Shown in pieces: positions 49,301-60,516 of a stretch of DNA of 64,000 nt (position 1 is the first letter of the stretch; each line of letters opens with the position of its first letter). The notes beneath the pieces are model-generated. The model made no database searches and was not told the DNA's origin. It saw only the letters and a program-made list of their open reading frames with translations. Made by a program: the position numbers and the translations under genes. The DNA is from Parasitella parasitica (taxonomy: Eukaryota > Mucoromycota > Mucoromycetes > Mucorales > Mucoraceae): NCBI GenBank assembly GCA_025201805.1, contig MU619250.1, forward strand, positions 21,300 through 85,299, given 5' to 3'.

Positions 49301-50221
49301 ATTAGCCTGCATCTGGAGAACCATTTCATAGGGTTCTGTTTGAGAATAATTTAGTGGCTCTTGGCAGGACTCAAACAATATATTAAAGCACATACATTGT
49401 ATTCAACTTCGTACATGGATCCGCTCTTGCCAATCATGAAAATCCGGCCTTCGTCTGTACCTCCAATTTGTTCCATTTGCTCATCGTCTGCTGGCATACT
49501 CAGATTTGTCGCAAATAAGGATATGGTGTCCATGTTTGTTCCTGTTGGTGCTTGATTCGTAGCAACAGCTAGGAGGATGATTTGGAGCGGTGTTGAGAGG
49601 ACCAAAACATGTTTGATGTGATCGCCAAATACATTTGACTTGGGTTTTACTAATTCCACTTTGACGATGATCTGATCTTGGTCAGAATACTCATAATAGT
49701 CGTTTCTAGAAATATGTTTAATAAATTGCGCATTTTCTAGTGCCTGACCAACTCACTCATCAGTCAAACTCCAAATGTACAAGGCGCAATCTATTGTCAA
49801 CCATGCTCGACCAACTTCAGGTAGCAACCCCATAAAACAGCGGCATTGTGTATCAGAATCTGTGAATTATTCAGTGAAAACAATACAATACGCACGGGGG
49901 CCAAGGAGAGGCATTGTGCTTACCAACAATTCTGTCAAAGAAGCGTCTAGGAATAGGGATTCTATTCGTTTGAACAAATTCTTCGTCAGGATTAAGCAAT
50001 GGCTTGATGTAAGCTTCAGAAGGAGAGCCTAAAGTCTGCGTTAGTTTGATCAGCTTACATTGCAGTATAAATGCATACACACCATTCAACAGTGTAGCTA
50101 GGTCAGGGCAATCTTGGTCGCGGCTGATGACTTGCTCAATAAGTTTTCCGGCAGTGATGGTTGTCTCTTGAGTGTCGGTCGGTGGCTGCGAATTCATATT
50201 CTCAATATTATTCAGTACCAA
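46301..50221 (-). CDS. NUP170: Nucleoporin Nup155/Nup170
   Basis: Twelve exons (50221-50083, 50028-49924, 49859-49757, 49705-49396, 49335-49227, 49173-48617, 48555-48020, 47963-47865, 47804-47723, 47666-47554, 47497-47284, 47230-46301) encode about 1098 residues. Nup155/Nup170 is a scaffold of the inner ring of the nuclear pore. It has an N-terminal beta-propeller (ALYIWSLTDE, VLVLSTPLQIILLAVA, RRTDAIEVVYLGDR) and a C-terminal alpha-solenoid (KFHDSVKFSDARYQSTDRN, SVHALYLMLVQCIES, GIEYLRRAMHDESDYER). All exon phases are consistent. The length is shorter than the 1300-1400 residues usual for the family, so a segment may be missing or the protein may be compact. An alternative start Met is at 50197. 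Within-gene introns are 50-90 bp. Confidence 0.92.
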
Positions 50222-51166
50222 TGATCAGTGAGAGGAAACGAAAAAGTGTCTGATTATGTATCCTGTTCAAAGCAATGAAAAACCTCTCGAATTTACGCGG
50301 TTTACCTGAACTGAGGCAGATTTTTTGTGACATCATTTCCCAGCAGTCCATAATGAATGAATCTTGTTGAGGTTGCATGAACAGGCTGATCTATAGACGA
50401 GCTGCCCAAAGTATTATCAGATGAAGTAGAAGCCTAAATGTCTGGAATAGACTTTTATACTCATTTTTGTCTCAAAAAAAAGATTGAAATTGAGTGAAAT
50501 TTCTAAACACATCTTCAACATTCAAGTAAACAATCTCTAGTGCATAGCAGTTCTAATTTTGCAAACCTAATGCTTATGCTACAGTATATTTATATTTATT
50601 GCTCGGTCTTATCAATTCCACTCTTCTGTTTTATATGATGTACAAAATATTTGTTTAAAAGTTAGTAACTCTTAATCAAAAGCATCAGAAACCACGGATC
50701 CAGACAATTTATGGCAGCAGTACACGTCAATTTCAAAGTGGAAGCATAAAGTATAATTTGTGTTAACATTTAAGTGAAAATAATTAAGCATACATCAAAG
50801 ACTCTTACCTTGCTGCCAAACAGATACTTACGGATTTATAGTTTGAGATGCATCCAAAGAAATCCTTCATCACTATACCTCCAGTGGAGTTTGAAATATT
50901 GTCTGCCGTTACTCGGCGTTGTGGTTGCAGAATGGAGCCAAAATCTTGATTATAAGTAAAATAAAACCAAATATTCAACAGATTACGAGACAAAATACCT
51001 TCTATATCATAATAATACTAAGACCTTAATACAAGAAAATACAGTGTATTATTGGCAGGTACTCTTGTTGATAATAATCCAGAAAGTGTTTGGTTAAACT
51101 CCAGTCGATGAAATAGAATTTCAAGTTGCTATGTTTATTTTACGTCTCTTTTCGTGTAAATAATAC
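50222..51166. other. Divergent intergenic region
   Basis: This lies between the Nup155 start (-) and the TVP38 start (+). AT-rich, no coding frame of note and no clear TATA element. Confidence 0.5.
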
Positions 51167-52096
51167 ATGATGCTACAAAAGAGGAGCATATTTACCATAG
51201 GTGCTGGTATTGTTGTACTGATGATAATTATTGGCACATTCGCTGCCTATCGCGCCACTATAATGGATTGTATGTATCATCATTCTACGCTTATTACAGA
51301 TAAAACCAAAACATAATTATTCTTCAATAGGCATACAGTCTGTTGCTGTCGAAATGCGAACACAACCTTATAGCTCTCTTGTTTTAACCATGCTCATCAT
51401 CATTACATCCGTACCGCCTATGATAGGGTTCACATTTGCTTCCACGCTCACTGGCTTTATCTATGGATTTTCTGGTGGCATATTGGCTGCTCAATCTGGT
51501 GCCTTTATTGGTGCTCTTGTCGCTTTTGGGCTTATTAAAAAGTATAATTTTAACAGATTTATTCGATTGTCTCCTTCAAAGCAAGAGAAATATACTGCCA
51601 TTCAAGAAGCTATCGAACAAGGTGGCTTCAAGGTAAAACGAAGTGCATTTGATTAAACAATTTAAGCTGAAGCGGCCCTAACAACTCATAGATGATCATG
51701 TTAATTCGACTCAGCCCGATCCCTTGGCCAATTCAAAATATGCTGCTGTCTATCTTACCCACCATTTCAACGCAGCAGTTCGTATTAGCATCATTTTTAT
51801 CGTCATTTAAGGTCTCGGTTGAGGTGTGGATTGGTTCGCAGCTTGCAGACATATCAAATCCAAACTTACCACCATCCGCACATCGCATTGCCATGATGGT
51901 GATGGGTTTAGGTGTCTTAATTCTGGTGGCAGTGGCATGGTGGCTATATAGACTGACGATGCAAAAGGTCGATGAGATGGCAATAGGTCGTCTGGAAGAG
52001 AAATATCACAATGATCATCATGTGGTGTCAGTCGTTACCCACGACACATCAACGCCCTTTTCAGGTAATCAAAGCCCGTCTAAGAAAGAAATGTAG
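51167..52096 (+). CDS. TVP38: TVP38/TMEM64 (DedA/VTT) membrane protein
   Basis: Three exons (51167-51269, 51331-51632, 51692-52096) encode 269 residues. Several hydrophobic segments surround the VTT core: PPMIGFTFASTLTGFIYGFS with a Gly-rich re-entrant segment, LIRLSPIPWPIQNMLLSIL (the conserved RLSPIP) and VWIGSQLAD. The family acts in Golgi or endosomal membranes; relatives are phospholipid scramblases. The C-terminal tail is cytosolic and Ser-rich. The stop is 39 bp from the convergent gene on the minus strand. Confidence 0.92.
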
Positions 52097-52135
52097 TAGC
52101 AATTACAATAAAAAAGAAACATATTTATTATCAAA

Positions 52136-52585
52136 TCAAGCAGTAGGAAGGATAATTTGTGGAAATTTTTGATTACATTTCTTACACACAGTCTCTCTTT
52201 TTCCTCTGTATCCGCAACAATAAGGGATGATGAGCACTGCGAATAACAGAGACGAGGTAGTCAAATGCATTCGCAGATCATGATAACCATTGTCTGTGCA
52301 CGTAGGGCCTAAAGACTGTTCGATCTGATGTCTTTGCGCTACGAATTGCGGAATAATTGGATTTCCTTGTGCGTCATAACCTTGAATTCCTCTTGCCTCT
52401 GCCGGTGTGGCTCCAACTACGCCTGGATACCCATTGCTATGGCTACTCTCGAATTGCTGTTGAACTTGCTGCTGTTCTTTCTGCATTGGTGTCACTCCAT
52501 TTGTGTTTGAGACACCATATCCAGGTAAGCCACTACTGTAATACCCTTTGTCATTATTTTTGGATTCTTTATTATCGACGTTCAT
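52136..52585 (-). CDS. BRI3/LITAF-like cysteine-rich membrane protein
   Basis: An intronless frame of 149 residues from the Met at 52585; an upstream in-frame ATG (52666) would add a Phe-run from an A-rich tract and is less likely. The N-terminal 80 residues are Gln/Asn/Gly/Pro-rich (PGYGVSN, QQQVQQQFE). The C-terminal part has one hydrophobic segment (LLFAVLIIPYCCGYRG) followed by CKKCNQKF, with an earlier Cys in GPTCTDNG. This pattern, CxxC after a hydrophobic helix, resembles BRI3 or LITAF proteins of endosomal membranes. The assignment is by eye. Confidence 0.65.
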   Translation of the reverse strand: MNVDNKESKNNDKGYYSSGLPGYGVSNTNGVTPMQKEQQQVQQQFESSHSNGYPGVVGATPAEARGIQGYDAQGNPIIPQFVAQRHQIEQSLGPTCTDNGYHDLRMHLTTSSLLFAVLIIPYCCGYRGKRETVCKKCNQKFPQIILPTA

Positions 52586-52699
52586 TGGGGCGAAACACGG
52601 ATTGTTTATTATATTATTGAAAAAAAAAAAAAAGAAGAAAAAAAAAAGAGAAACGAAATGATGCAATTATAAAAATCAATCTTAAAAGGAAAATATTTT

Positions 52700-54209
52700 T
52701 TACACCAGTATAGCAATGCTACTGGTATTGCTTTCTTCTTCTTTCGATCTTTCCTCGGCTTTCAAGGCTTCTCTTTGCCAATTAGAGCACAGCAATACAG
52801 CAACAGTGATGAGACAAGCAGCAATCAAAGAACCCGCCAAGGCAGCCCATAGTCCAGATAATCCCCATCCTTGGCGGAAACATAACCAAAAACCAATGGG
52901 AAGGGCAGACAGGTAATAAGAGGCCAAATTACACCAAGCACCTACATGCTGACGGCCCATACCATTCAAAACACCATCGGCCACGCCGGCAATGTTATCA
53001 GCAAATACAAATAGAGCGACTAGAGGCAAGGTATTTGCCACTAGTTGGACCACTTGGGTATCGCTAGTGAAAATGTAGGCCCATTGTTTTCGGAACATGA
53101 GCAATGCTATGCTGTTAATTGCACCGACAGCTGTGCCAACCCATAATGCAGTGTGAGCAGCAATGCGAGCTTGTTTAGGACGCTGAGCGCCTAACAAATT
53201 GCCTACTCGATTGGCTGAAGCAATACCAACGCCGAAAGCTAATGTATATAAAGCAGTAATTGATGTTAAAATGATACTCATGGCACCTAGATTTGGGGTA
53301 TCGATCCAGCTGGCCCCTAAAGCAACAATTTCATATGCCCAGGTTTCTGTGCAAATCAGCAGAATACCTGGGATAGCTAATTTAGCCATTGGGCCCCAGT
53401 GATTTATATTAAAAGCAGCCGAAGTAGACCAAGCAGGCCATGCTTGATAACCATCTACACGATAGATGTACAAAGCCATCAGCAAAACAATTATCCAGTA
53501 AGACAGACAACTAGCCATAGGAGCACCACTAAAACCGAAAGAAGTAGCAGGGATCCAAACCATAGCGTAGTTTAGGAGAAGATTAAATGGTGTTGCCAGT
53601 AACAAAACCATAGTAGGAGCACGGAAGATGCCTTGCGCCTGCAGCATTTTCTTTAAGGCTTCAAATAGAGCAAAAGCAGGAGCAGCCAAGATCATCCAAC
53701 GCACATAATGACCTGCCAAGTGTGCTACAACAGGATCTTGGCGTAAGAGTAAAAAGATATATTCAGCATTCCACCAAATGCCTACAATGGGGATATAAAG
53801 CAGCGACATGAAAGCAAGACAGCGCTGAACATGGAGACCGACGATAGTTTTATCATCAGAGCTAGTGAAAGACTGAGAGCAGAGTGTGTCTAGTGATAAA
53901 GTAGCACCTGTTGCCACAGACAACCCAGTAATGGTAACAAACATGCTGCCCAACGTAGCCGAAGCCAACTCATTTGCGCCCTAAGCATAGGGACATACAG
54001 TATGTGAGTTGAGGTAACAAACAAATAAACAAATTTACACTTACCAAATGGCCGGCTGTAATGATACTCACACTTTGCAAACTGTTCTGCAACAAATAAC
54101 TTATTACCAAAGGCATTGCGTTTTTGAGTAACCATGTAAGCTCATGTTTGTAGCCTTTTTTCTGATTTCCTTTATTTATCAAAAGCGTTGATTCCGTTAC
54201 TATTGACAT
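52700..54209 (-). CDS. MATE-family multidrug/toxic-compound exporter
   Basis: Two exons (54209-54045 and 53980-52700) encode 481 residues with 12 hydrophobic segments. MATE proteins export organic cations in exchange for H+ or Na+. Typical features are the start WLLKNAMPLVISYLLQNSLQ, then ATGATLSLDTLCSQSF, and the mirrored second-half motif GIASANRVGNLLGAQRP. The C-terminal tail is charged with Glu/Lys and Ser. Substrate is unknown. Confidence 0.95.
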
Positions 54210-54806
54210 TGTTGTTATTGAATATGATATTGGATGAGGATATGATCAGAAAGAAGAGATTATTTTTCATTCAGTTGCTTTTCTTGCTACAGAAAAAGTG
54301 TAATGTATAAGGGATTTAGTAAAGAGATAAAAAGGGTGAAGTACTACAGTCTTCTCTTTTATATCAAAATTTTCTAGTGGAGAGCGGTACTCCGAAATGC
54401 TTGACAAACAGATAAAAAAGGGATTGTGGTACGCTCCAAGTAGCAAAATTACTCAAATAAGTAATGAGCATCAACCTTATGAGTAATCAAATTTATCATG
54501 CACCACTCATCAACGTTGGCTTGTGCACATCATTCATTAGGAAAGATTGAACAAGATTGAGATGATCTCTTCATAACGTTTTGCCTGTTATCTAAGAGTA
54601 TCTGTTTCACAATTATTATGTTGTGTTGGATGCTTTTTCAAAGTAGAATATCCAGTTTGATATCGTTCAGCTGTGATTGAACCAAGTACACTTATTGTAC
54701 ATGATGTGACTTTCAGGGATACATTTCAACTAATCCATCATGACACCCCCCCCCCAGAATGTCATTTTGCTTTTTATTTTTTCTCCTTTGATTGCGAACG
54801 TACACA
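54210..54806. other. Divergent intergenic region
   Basis: This lies between the MATE start (-) and the mS41 start (+). It contains a C10-class homopolymer at about 54746-54755. No coding frame. Confidence 0.5.
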
Positions 54807-55293
54807 ATGCTTTCTGCTGTCCGTTCTAGCCTAATTCGTGGAGTCAGATACTCACACAGCTCTGCTGTCAACAGCACTATCCCTTCCCCTCGAGGTATAT
54901 TCATTTAATACAGGCAGAGTAACATATAATAATGACATATACACCCTAGGTCAAACTCAGGATGTCGCATCGTTTTTGAAGGCCATTGGCCGTGGATGTG
55001 AGGAATTTGCTGGCAAATACGAGGTAGGTTAACGAGTTTACGGACTGGGATGCGTCATTTATACGTTAAATAGTCTTGGGATCACTTGTTTACTACAGGT
55101 AGTCGAGTCATGAAGACTGACATGGGTATCAACACAAAGCAAAGAAAGTAAGTTCCAATTTTCCTGGTTATCATGGCAACACCATAATTAAAATTAAAAA
55201 AAAAAATTCAGGTACATTTTAAGTTGGTTACAAAGATATAGAAATGGTGTTGAACCTTATGCAATTGCAACTCCTGGTCTCAAGAAAAAGTAG
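54807..55293 (+). CDS. FYV4: Mitochondrial ribosomal protein mS41 (Fyv4)
   Basis: Four exons (54807-54894, 54950-55023, 55074-55147, 55212-55293) encode 105 residues. The N-terminus is a mitochondrial presequence type, rich in Arg and Ser (MLSAVRSSLIRGVRYSHSS). The IGR domain follows: IPSPRG, DVASFLKAIGRGCEEFAGKY, SWDHLFTTGSRVMK, and the end GINTKQRKYILSWLQRYRNG. mS41 is a small-subunit mitoribosomal protein. The gene is missed by single-frame scans because each exon is less than 30 codons. Confidence 0.9.
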
Positions 55294-55389
55294 AATATTC
55301 AAATTAACTTTATTGATTGAATAAATACGAATAATGTATATGTATAAATACTCAATTCCGCTGGCAAAATACTATGATGATCATGACAT

Positions 55390-55714
55390 CTACCAATCAT
55401 TCACTTTACATGGATTAATAGATCTACCACCTTTTGCAGCAAAGCCAGTGTCGAGACTAAATTTCCAATTATGCTTTGTACAAATCAAAGTACGCCCAAC
55501 AACTTGACCGTAACTAAGTAGATCAACTTTCTTATGGGGGCAATATTGATCTGCTTCGAATATATCACCATCATTTGTTCGTACACGAATGCGATTACCA
55601 CCTACAGATTTGATGGGACGACCAGTAAACACTTTGGGTTTCTTTTGAACTGGCTGTTGCTGTTGGATTTGTTGTTCAGGATTCTTTTCATCACATTCGG
55701 AATCGCTGCAACTA

Positions 55715-55749
<35 letters not shown>

Positions 55750-56627
55750 AGATGTATTTGGTTCATCACCGTTCATCACTTGCTGTATGATAGGAGGAGT
55801 ACCTACATTAATTGGATCTAATTCAGAGAAAGAAACCGACTTTTTTTTACTGCTTGGGGAAGAAGGTGACATTGGCTCGTCGATAGCAGTATCGACCTTC
55901 AAATTTTGAATTGTGTTACGGATAGTTTCAGGGTCTTCACTGACGACACCTTCAGCAAACAAAGGCTTTTCATCTCTACCATCAGATAAAGGAAAACTGC
56001 CAGTTGATATCGGTGAACCCAAGCTTTTTATCTTGCTCTTCTTTTCTTTCTTTTCCTTCTTCTTTTCTTTTTTCTTTTGCTTCATTTTCTTTTTGTCTTT
56101 TTTGTTTTCTTGCTGCATTCCGCCAGGATTTAATGCTTTTCTTAAAAGGTCTTTAACAATGGGTAGTAATTCAATCGCTTTCCAACTGCTTTTTGACAGT
56201 TCGCGTAAGTCACTGACCTAAATGAGTGCGAAACATATCTAGTTTGAATATCTAGGGAGAAAAGTATAACTTTATGCATACATACGTAATACAATCGATT
56301 AAGCTCCATCGTTTGAATGTCTTGCTGGATCTGTGGTTCGGACCATTTACGATCTTGACCAATTTGTTCCAATAACGTAGATGTTCTCTATTTCTATGTG
56401 GTTAATGAATAGTAGTAATGTTTTCAGCATATGCTCGTGTACCATGGAATCGGGCAATGGTATATGCTGGATATCTAGACATTAAAGTTAGCCAAAATAT
56501 ACAGCGGTATCGTTGATATATATATATATATGGAAACCGTACCTGTACTAGGACTTTGGCTCGCAAGTCCAGAAGCAAGATAACTTTCAAAAAGATTGTA
56601 GCCGCCTCCACCTTTATTTTTACCCAT
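55390..56627 (-). CDS. Rieske [2Fe-2S] domain protein with long disordered N-terminus
   Basis: Four exons (56627-56543, 56474-56443, 56387-56286, 56217-55390) encode 348 residues. The C-terminal 75 residues form a Rieske domain: CPHKKVDLLSYG and CTKHNWKFSLDTG give the CxH...CxxH cluster ligands. Before it lie a Lys-rich block (KKKMKQKKKEKKKEKKEKK), a Ser run, a Gln-rich block and an N-terminal helical region (LLEQIGQDRKWSEPQIQQDI). Exon 2 is only 32 bp. The substrate and partner are unknown. The fold suggests electron transfer; the basic low-complexity part suggests nuclear or nucleic-acid contact, but this is inference. Confidence 0.85.
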
Positions 56628-56726
56628 ATTAATGTACGATGTGTGTGAGAAAATGAGAATAGAGGGGGAGGAAAGAGAGAATGGACTTTATTTATAGTGT
56701 TGAACCTCTTGATTGATGGTCATTCC

Positions 56727-57655
56727 TTATTTACATGGTGAATGTGACTCTTTAAACTCTTCAATACGGTATTTTGTCAAGGATAACTCATCCAACAACG
56801 TATTGATCTCATCATCATACCCCGCAAGGACTTGGTCAAAGTGCAATCCCTTTTCATTTGCTGCCTCCAAAAGGCTTATCAATTCTTCATAGATGGCTTG
56901 ATTTTCAGTCATTTCCTGCTTATTGGATTCAATGTTGGTTTTATGTTTGATCATTTGTAGCATCTTGTGCTTAATCTCGAGAGCCTGCTGTTTTTTTGAA
57001 GTAAGTTCTTTGCTTGCAGATTGTATTTTCGTCGCTAGCTCTTCTTTTTGCTTGATTGCCTGCTCTAAATCATCCTCTAAATCTATTGTTTCCTCTTTAC
57101 CAGTTGTACTGCCTTTTGTGGTCGCAAGACTAGGCTCAGAGTGTAAGAAAGTGGGATCCTTGCGGTGGTGTATTTTGATTTTTGATTCAGGATAATCGTG
57201 CAATTGCTCGATAGAGTGCGGTGAGGGTGATCGACGAGAACTTTCTGGCGTGTATACAACAATATCCTCTTTTTTATTACCAATTACACTGGTTGGTTTC
57301 TCTCCTTCTACACGTATCTGGAAGAAACGTTTGATTTAACACTCTCGAATATTTTTACCTCTTTGTTTTCATAACTACCTTTGTTTGGTTCACTCTAGTC
57401 TCCTGTAATCCAAACTTTGGAACGGCATGCTTAGAGATTTCCTGTTGTAAACCAAGTTTTAATGTTAGGATATAAACTTGAGACCGAGTCAGTTTATTGA
57501 TCACTTACCTTTCTGTCCACTGATTTCTTTGCATCAACCACTGCTTTCTGCTAAAAACGAACATATGTCAGCATTTTTGGGTTTTTTATTCACATGTAGA
57601 CATTTACATTTTCACTCTTCTCAGATAGGGGTATAACGTTTTCTTTAGTACTCAT
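56727..57655 (-). CDS. Coiled-coil protein, unrecognised
   Basis: Four exons (57655-57608, 57550-57509, 57441-57379, 57317-56727) encode 247 residues. The N-terminal half is charged and disordered (KENVIPLSEKSEN, TPESSRRSPSPHS with possible SP phosphosites). The C-terminal half (about 130-240) is a long coiled coil, DLEDDLEQAIKQKEELATKI onward. No family is recognised. The SP-rich linker plus coiled coil is seen in many cytoskeletal or spindle proteins, but I do not assign one. All introns have good GT-AG ends and join in phase 0. Confidence 0.8.
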
Positions 57656-58829
57656 ATTTATTGTTTTTTGAATGAAAAAGGAAAAGTTGTGTAGATACAA
57701 ATACAGGCTTTTGGTGCTGGGTGACTGGGTTGATTCGAGGGAAGCGCGATCAAACATCCGCGTTCAAGCAATGCTCAGATGCACCGATCACTCCTCTAAA
57801 TACTAACAATACCTAAATGGTCTAGAAGTGTGAATAGCTATTTTTTTTTAGCCATTGTAGCCTGATATACTCTGGATGAAAACTGAGTAAATGTGAAATG
57901 TGAATGATAAACCACAAATCCTTGATAAAAATAGATTCTGTGCGTCGAAAACTTGTTCTTTAAACAATGGAGAACACCAACATGAACTGAGCACTTGAAA
58001 TTGTCCTTCAAATAAGTATGAACTCGTAACTAATATCTGATGCATTTGTAGGTGAGAAACTTGTAATAAAGAATCTTCTAAATTTTAGCAATTTTCAGTA
58101 TGGTATTTGTTAATCTAAAATAAATATTCATTTGGCTTTTAAGGCGTTAATTATGCAAATTAAGTTCTGTTAGCCGAATATCACGTTTTCCTTTATCTGA
58201 TTACTACTCAAGTCTCTTTCCTAAAATTGTTAAAATTAGTGCTGGTAACATACAATCAAGTCCTCTACAAAACTGACTTGGTTTATATTACATGTTAATG
58301 TAGTAAAGTGTAGAGATTTCGTTTAAAAGGCGTAAAGCATGTCCCTATAAATCAAATCTGATACAAATGAAAAACGCAATGGTTATACATTTTTGCACCA
58401 TAAATTTATTCAGAGTGTGTCACTATTGTCGAAGGTGGATCTTTGGTTTAGCTGAGGTCAGGAGAACGAACAATACAAGATGGCATTGATATCTTAAAAT
58501 AGTTCCTTGATAACGACAAGCTGAATGATACATTATATATGCAGCATTTATATGAGTAATTTAATAATTCATAATGGGGGGTTTTTTTTTATTGCCTTCA
58601 CTCAGAACCTTTGAAAGCGAAAATAGAATCAATAACCTCACAAACAGACGCCCTACTAAACAATTAGCTAATAATACCAATAAAAAGACAGCTACAGGGC
58701 TGGCCGCATGGTAATTAGAAGTAACTGCCTTACGTAAAAACGCTTTGCAAACAATGAATTGGTTTCAATAACCACATATATAAAGACACCTATATTTACT
58801 TTGCTTTTGCCTTCATCTGTATTTTTATT
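57656..58829. other. Divergent intergenic region
   Basis: Between the coiled-coil gene (-) and the chitinase (+). No coding frame; the chitinase promoter is at its right end. Confidence 0.5.
58777..58784 (+). promoter_or_regulatory. Probable TATA box of the chitinase gene
   Basis: TATATAAA lies 46 bp upstream of the ATG at 58830, so the 5' leader would be very short (about 20 bp). Confidence 0.5.
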
Positions 58830-60216
58830 ATGAAATTAACTTGTCTCTTGGTTGTTGCAGCTTCGTCTGTGCTACTTTGGGCGGAAAATGCCATTGCTTC
58901 TGATAATAAAGCTAAAACTTCTAAAGGCACTTCTAAAAAAGTACTTACTGGGTAAGAAGAATAGATATGCTGCGTATTGAAGAATGAAAGGGCTAATTCC
59001 CACACACACATACATAGATACTTTCCAAATTGGTTGTATGAGAGTTACCGACCAAGCGATATTGATTTCTCGGCATACACGCATATCAACTACGCTTTTG
59101 CTAATCTGGTGAATACAACCCTCTCCACTTGGGGTGATCCTTCTGTTTTCAACGGTAATTATAACTAAAATGGATGCTGAATTCATATATTTATATATGT
59201 ATGACTTTTATTTAGCAACTGCTGATTACAGCTTCCCGACACTTGTCAAGTTGGCAGATGCAGCTGGCGCCAAGGTTATGATCAGTAATGGTGGTTGGGC
59301 AGGTGGAACCAAATTCAGTTCTATGGTAGCTTCACCTTCTGCCAGAAAAAATTTTATTGAATGGAACGTTGGCTACGTCTCTGAATATAATTTGGCTGGT
59401 GTCGACCTTGATTGGGAATACCCAAACAATCCAGGCCCTGGATGTAATGAGTACAGCCCAGAAGATGTACCTAACTTTTTGCTCCTCATTAAGGAATTGC
59501 GTCAAGCATTGGATAAAGCTTTCCCCAAGGAACACAAGGACATTACTTTGGCCGTCTTCGCTACCCCTTGGGGCCCCAAACAGGAAGAAAAAGACGTGTC
59601 TGCATTTGTGCCTTACGTAGATCGTTTCAACCTTATGATATTTGATTTAAACTTACCTACTGATCCAATGACTGCACCCAACGCTCCTTTCAAGACTGAG
59701 CCTGGCAAAGGATATCAATATGGTTTTGTCGAGAGTGTTGAATTTTGGCACCTTGCTGGTGTTCCTTACGAGAAAATTGTAGCTGGTGTCTCCTTCTATG
59801 GTCGTGCGAGGACAGTTACTGTATCCAAAGACCCTACTACCCAATATATCCCTGCCGCAACTCCTTATCGCGCTCTAGGTGACTCTGACGATGGGCCATG
59901 GACAAACCTTTACTGTCCAACCGATAGCTTTCCTTCTTCTGGTACGTGGAAGTACAAAAACCTTCGTTCTCAAGGCGTGCTTTCAACACCTACTACAGCC
60001 GCTGAGCCATGGATCCGTCATTTCGATAACGTCACTCAAACACCATGGCTATACAACCCCAGAGACAAAGTATATATTTCATACGATGATCCCGTATCAA
60101 TTGGTGTTAAGACACAGTGGGCTATTGACAAAGGGTTAGCGGGAATGTTTTGCTGGAGTGTTGAAGAAGATAATGGAGAGCTTCTTGATGCAATGAGACC
60201 TCTAATCAAAGGTTAA
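58830..60216 (+). CDS. Secreted GH18 chitinase
   Basis: Three exons (58830-58951, 59018-59154, 59216-60216) encode 419 residues. A signal peptide (KLTCLLVVAASSVLLWAENA) is followed by a Lys/Ser-rich linker and a GH18 TIM barrel starting GYFPNWLYESYRPSDIDFSA. The substrate-binding strand is KVMISNGGWAGG, and the catalytic motif reads LAGVDLDWEYP: the DxDxE core (DLDWE) has its proton-donor Glu. The usual first Asp of DGxDxDxE is Ala here. MIFDLNLP (where MxYD is usual) and the GMFCWSVEEDNGELLDAM end are near the other catalytic strands. It hydrolyses chitin in the wall or outside the cell. No chitin-binding module is present. Confidence 0.93.
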
Positions 60217-60516
60217 TAGCTATTACCCTTAGTATTCATTTTTAAGCAGAGAAATCTCGCTGTTTGTAATAAAATTGACTCCAAAGAAAATCATGGTAAA
60301 ATGGGATACTTTCGACTTTGCGTTCGTTTACAAAAAGACCTCAAACTTAAATTTGGAGTAATTCAGCACAGTGTGGATAGTCAGATAGGCGGCTGTGCTG
60401 TTACGGCCATTAAATGTGAATGTGGGGCTTCTACATTTTTTGACCTTGCTTATTTTGAAGATTTAATCATTGTTTAATCTGTATTAGCACGAGTTTTAAT
60501 TATATGTGATAAAACT
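60217..60516. other. Convergent spacer between chitinase and desaturase
   Basis: 300 bp with AATAAAA near 60267 (plus) that may be the chitinase poly(A) signal. No gene. Confidence 0.5.
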
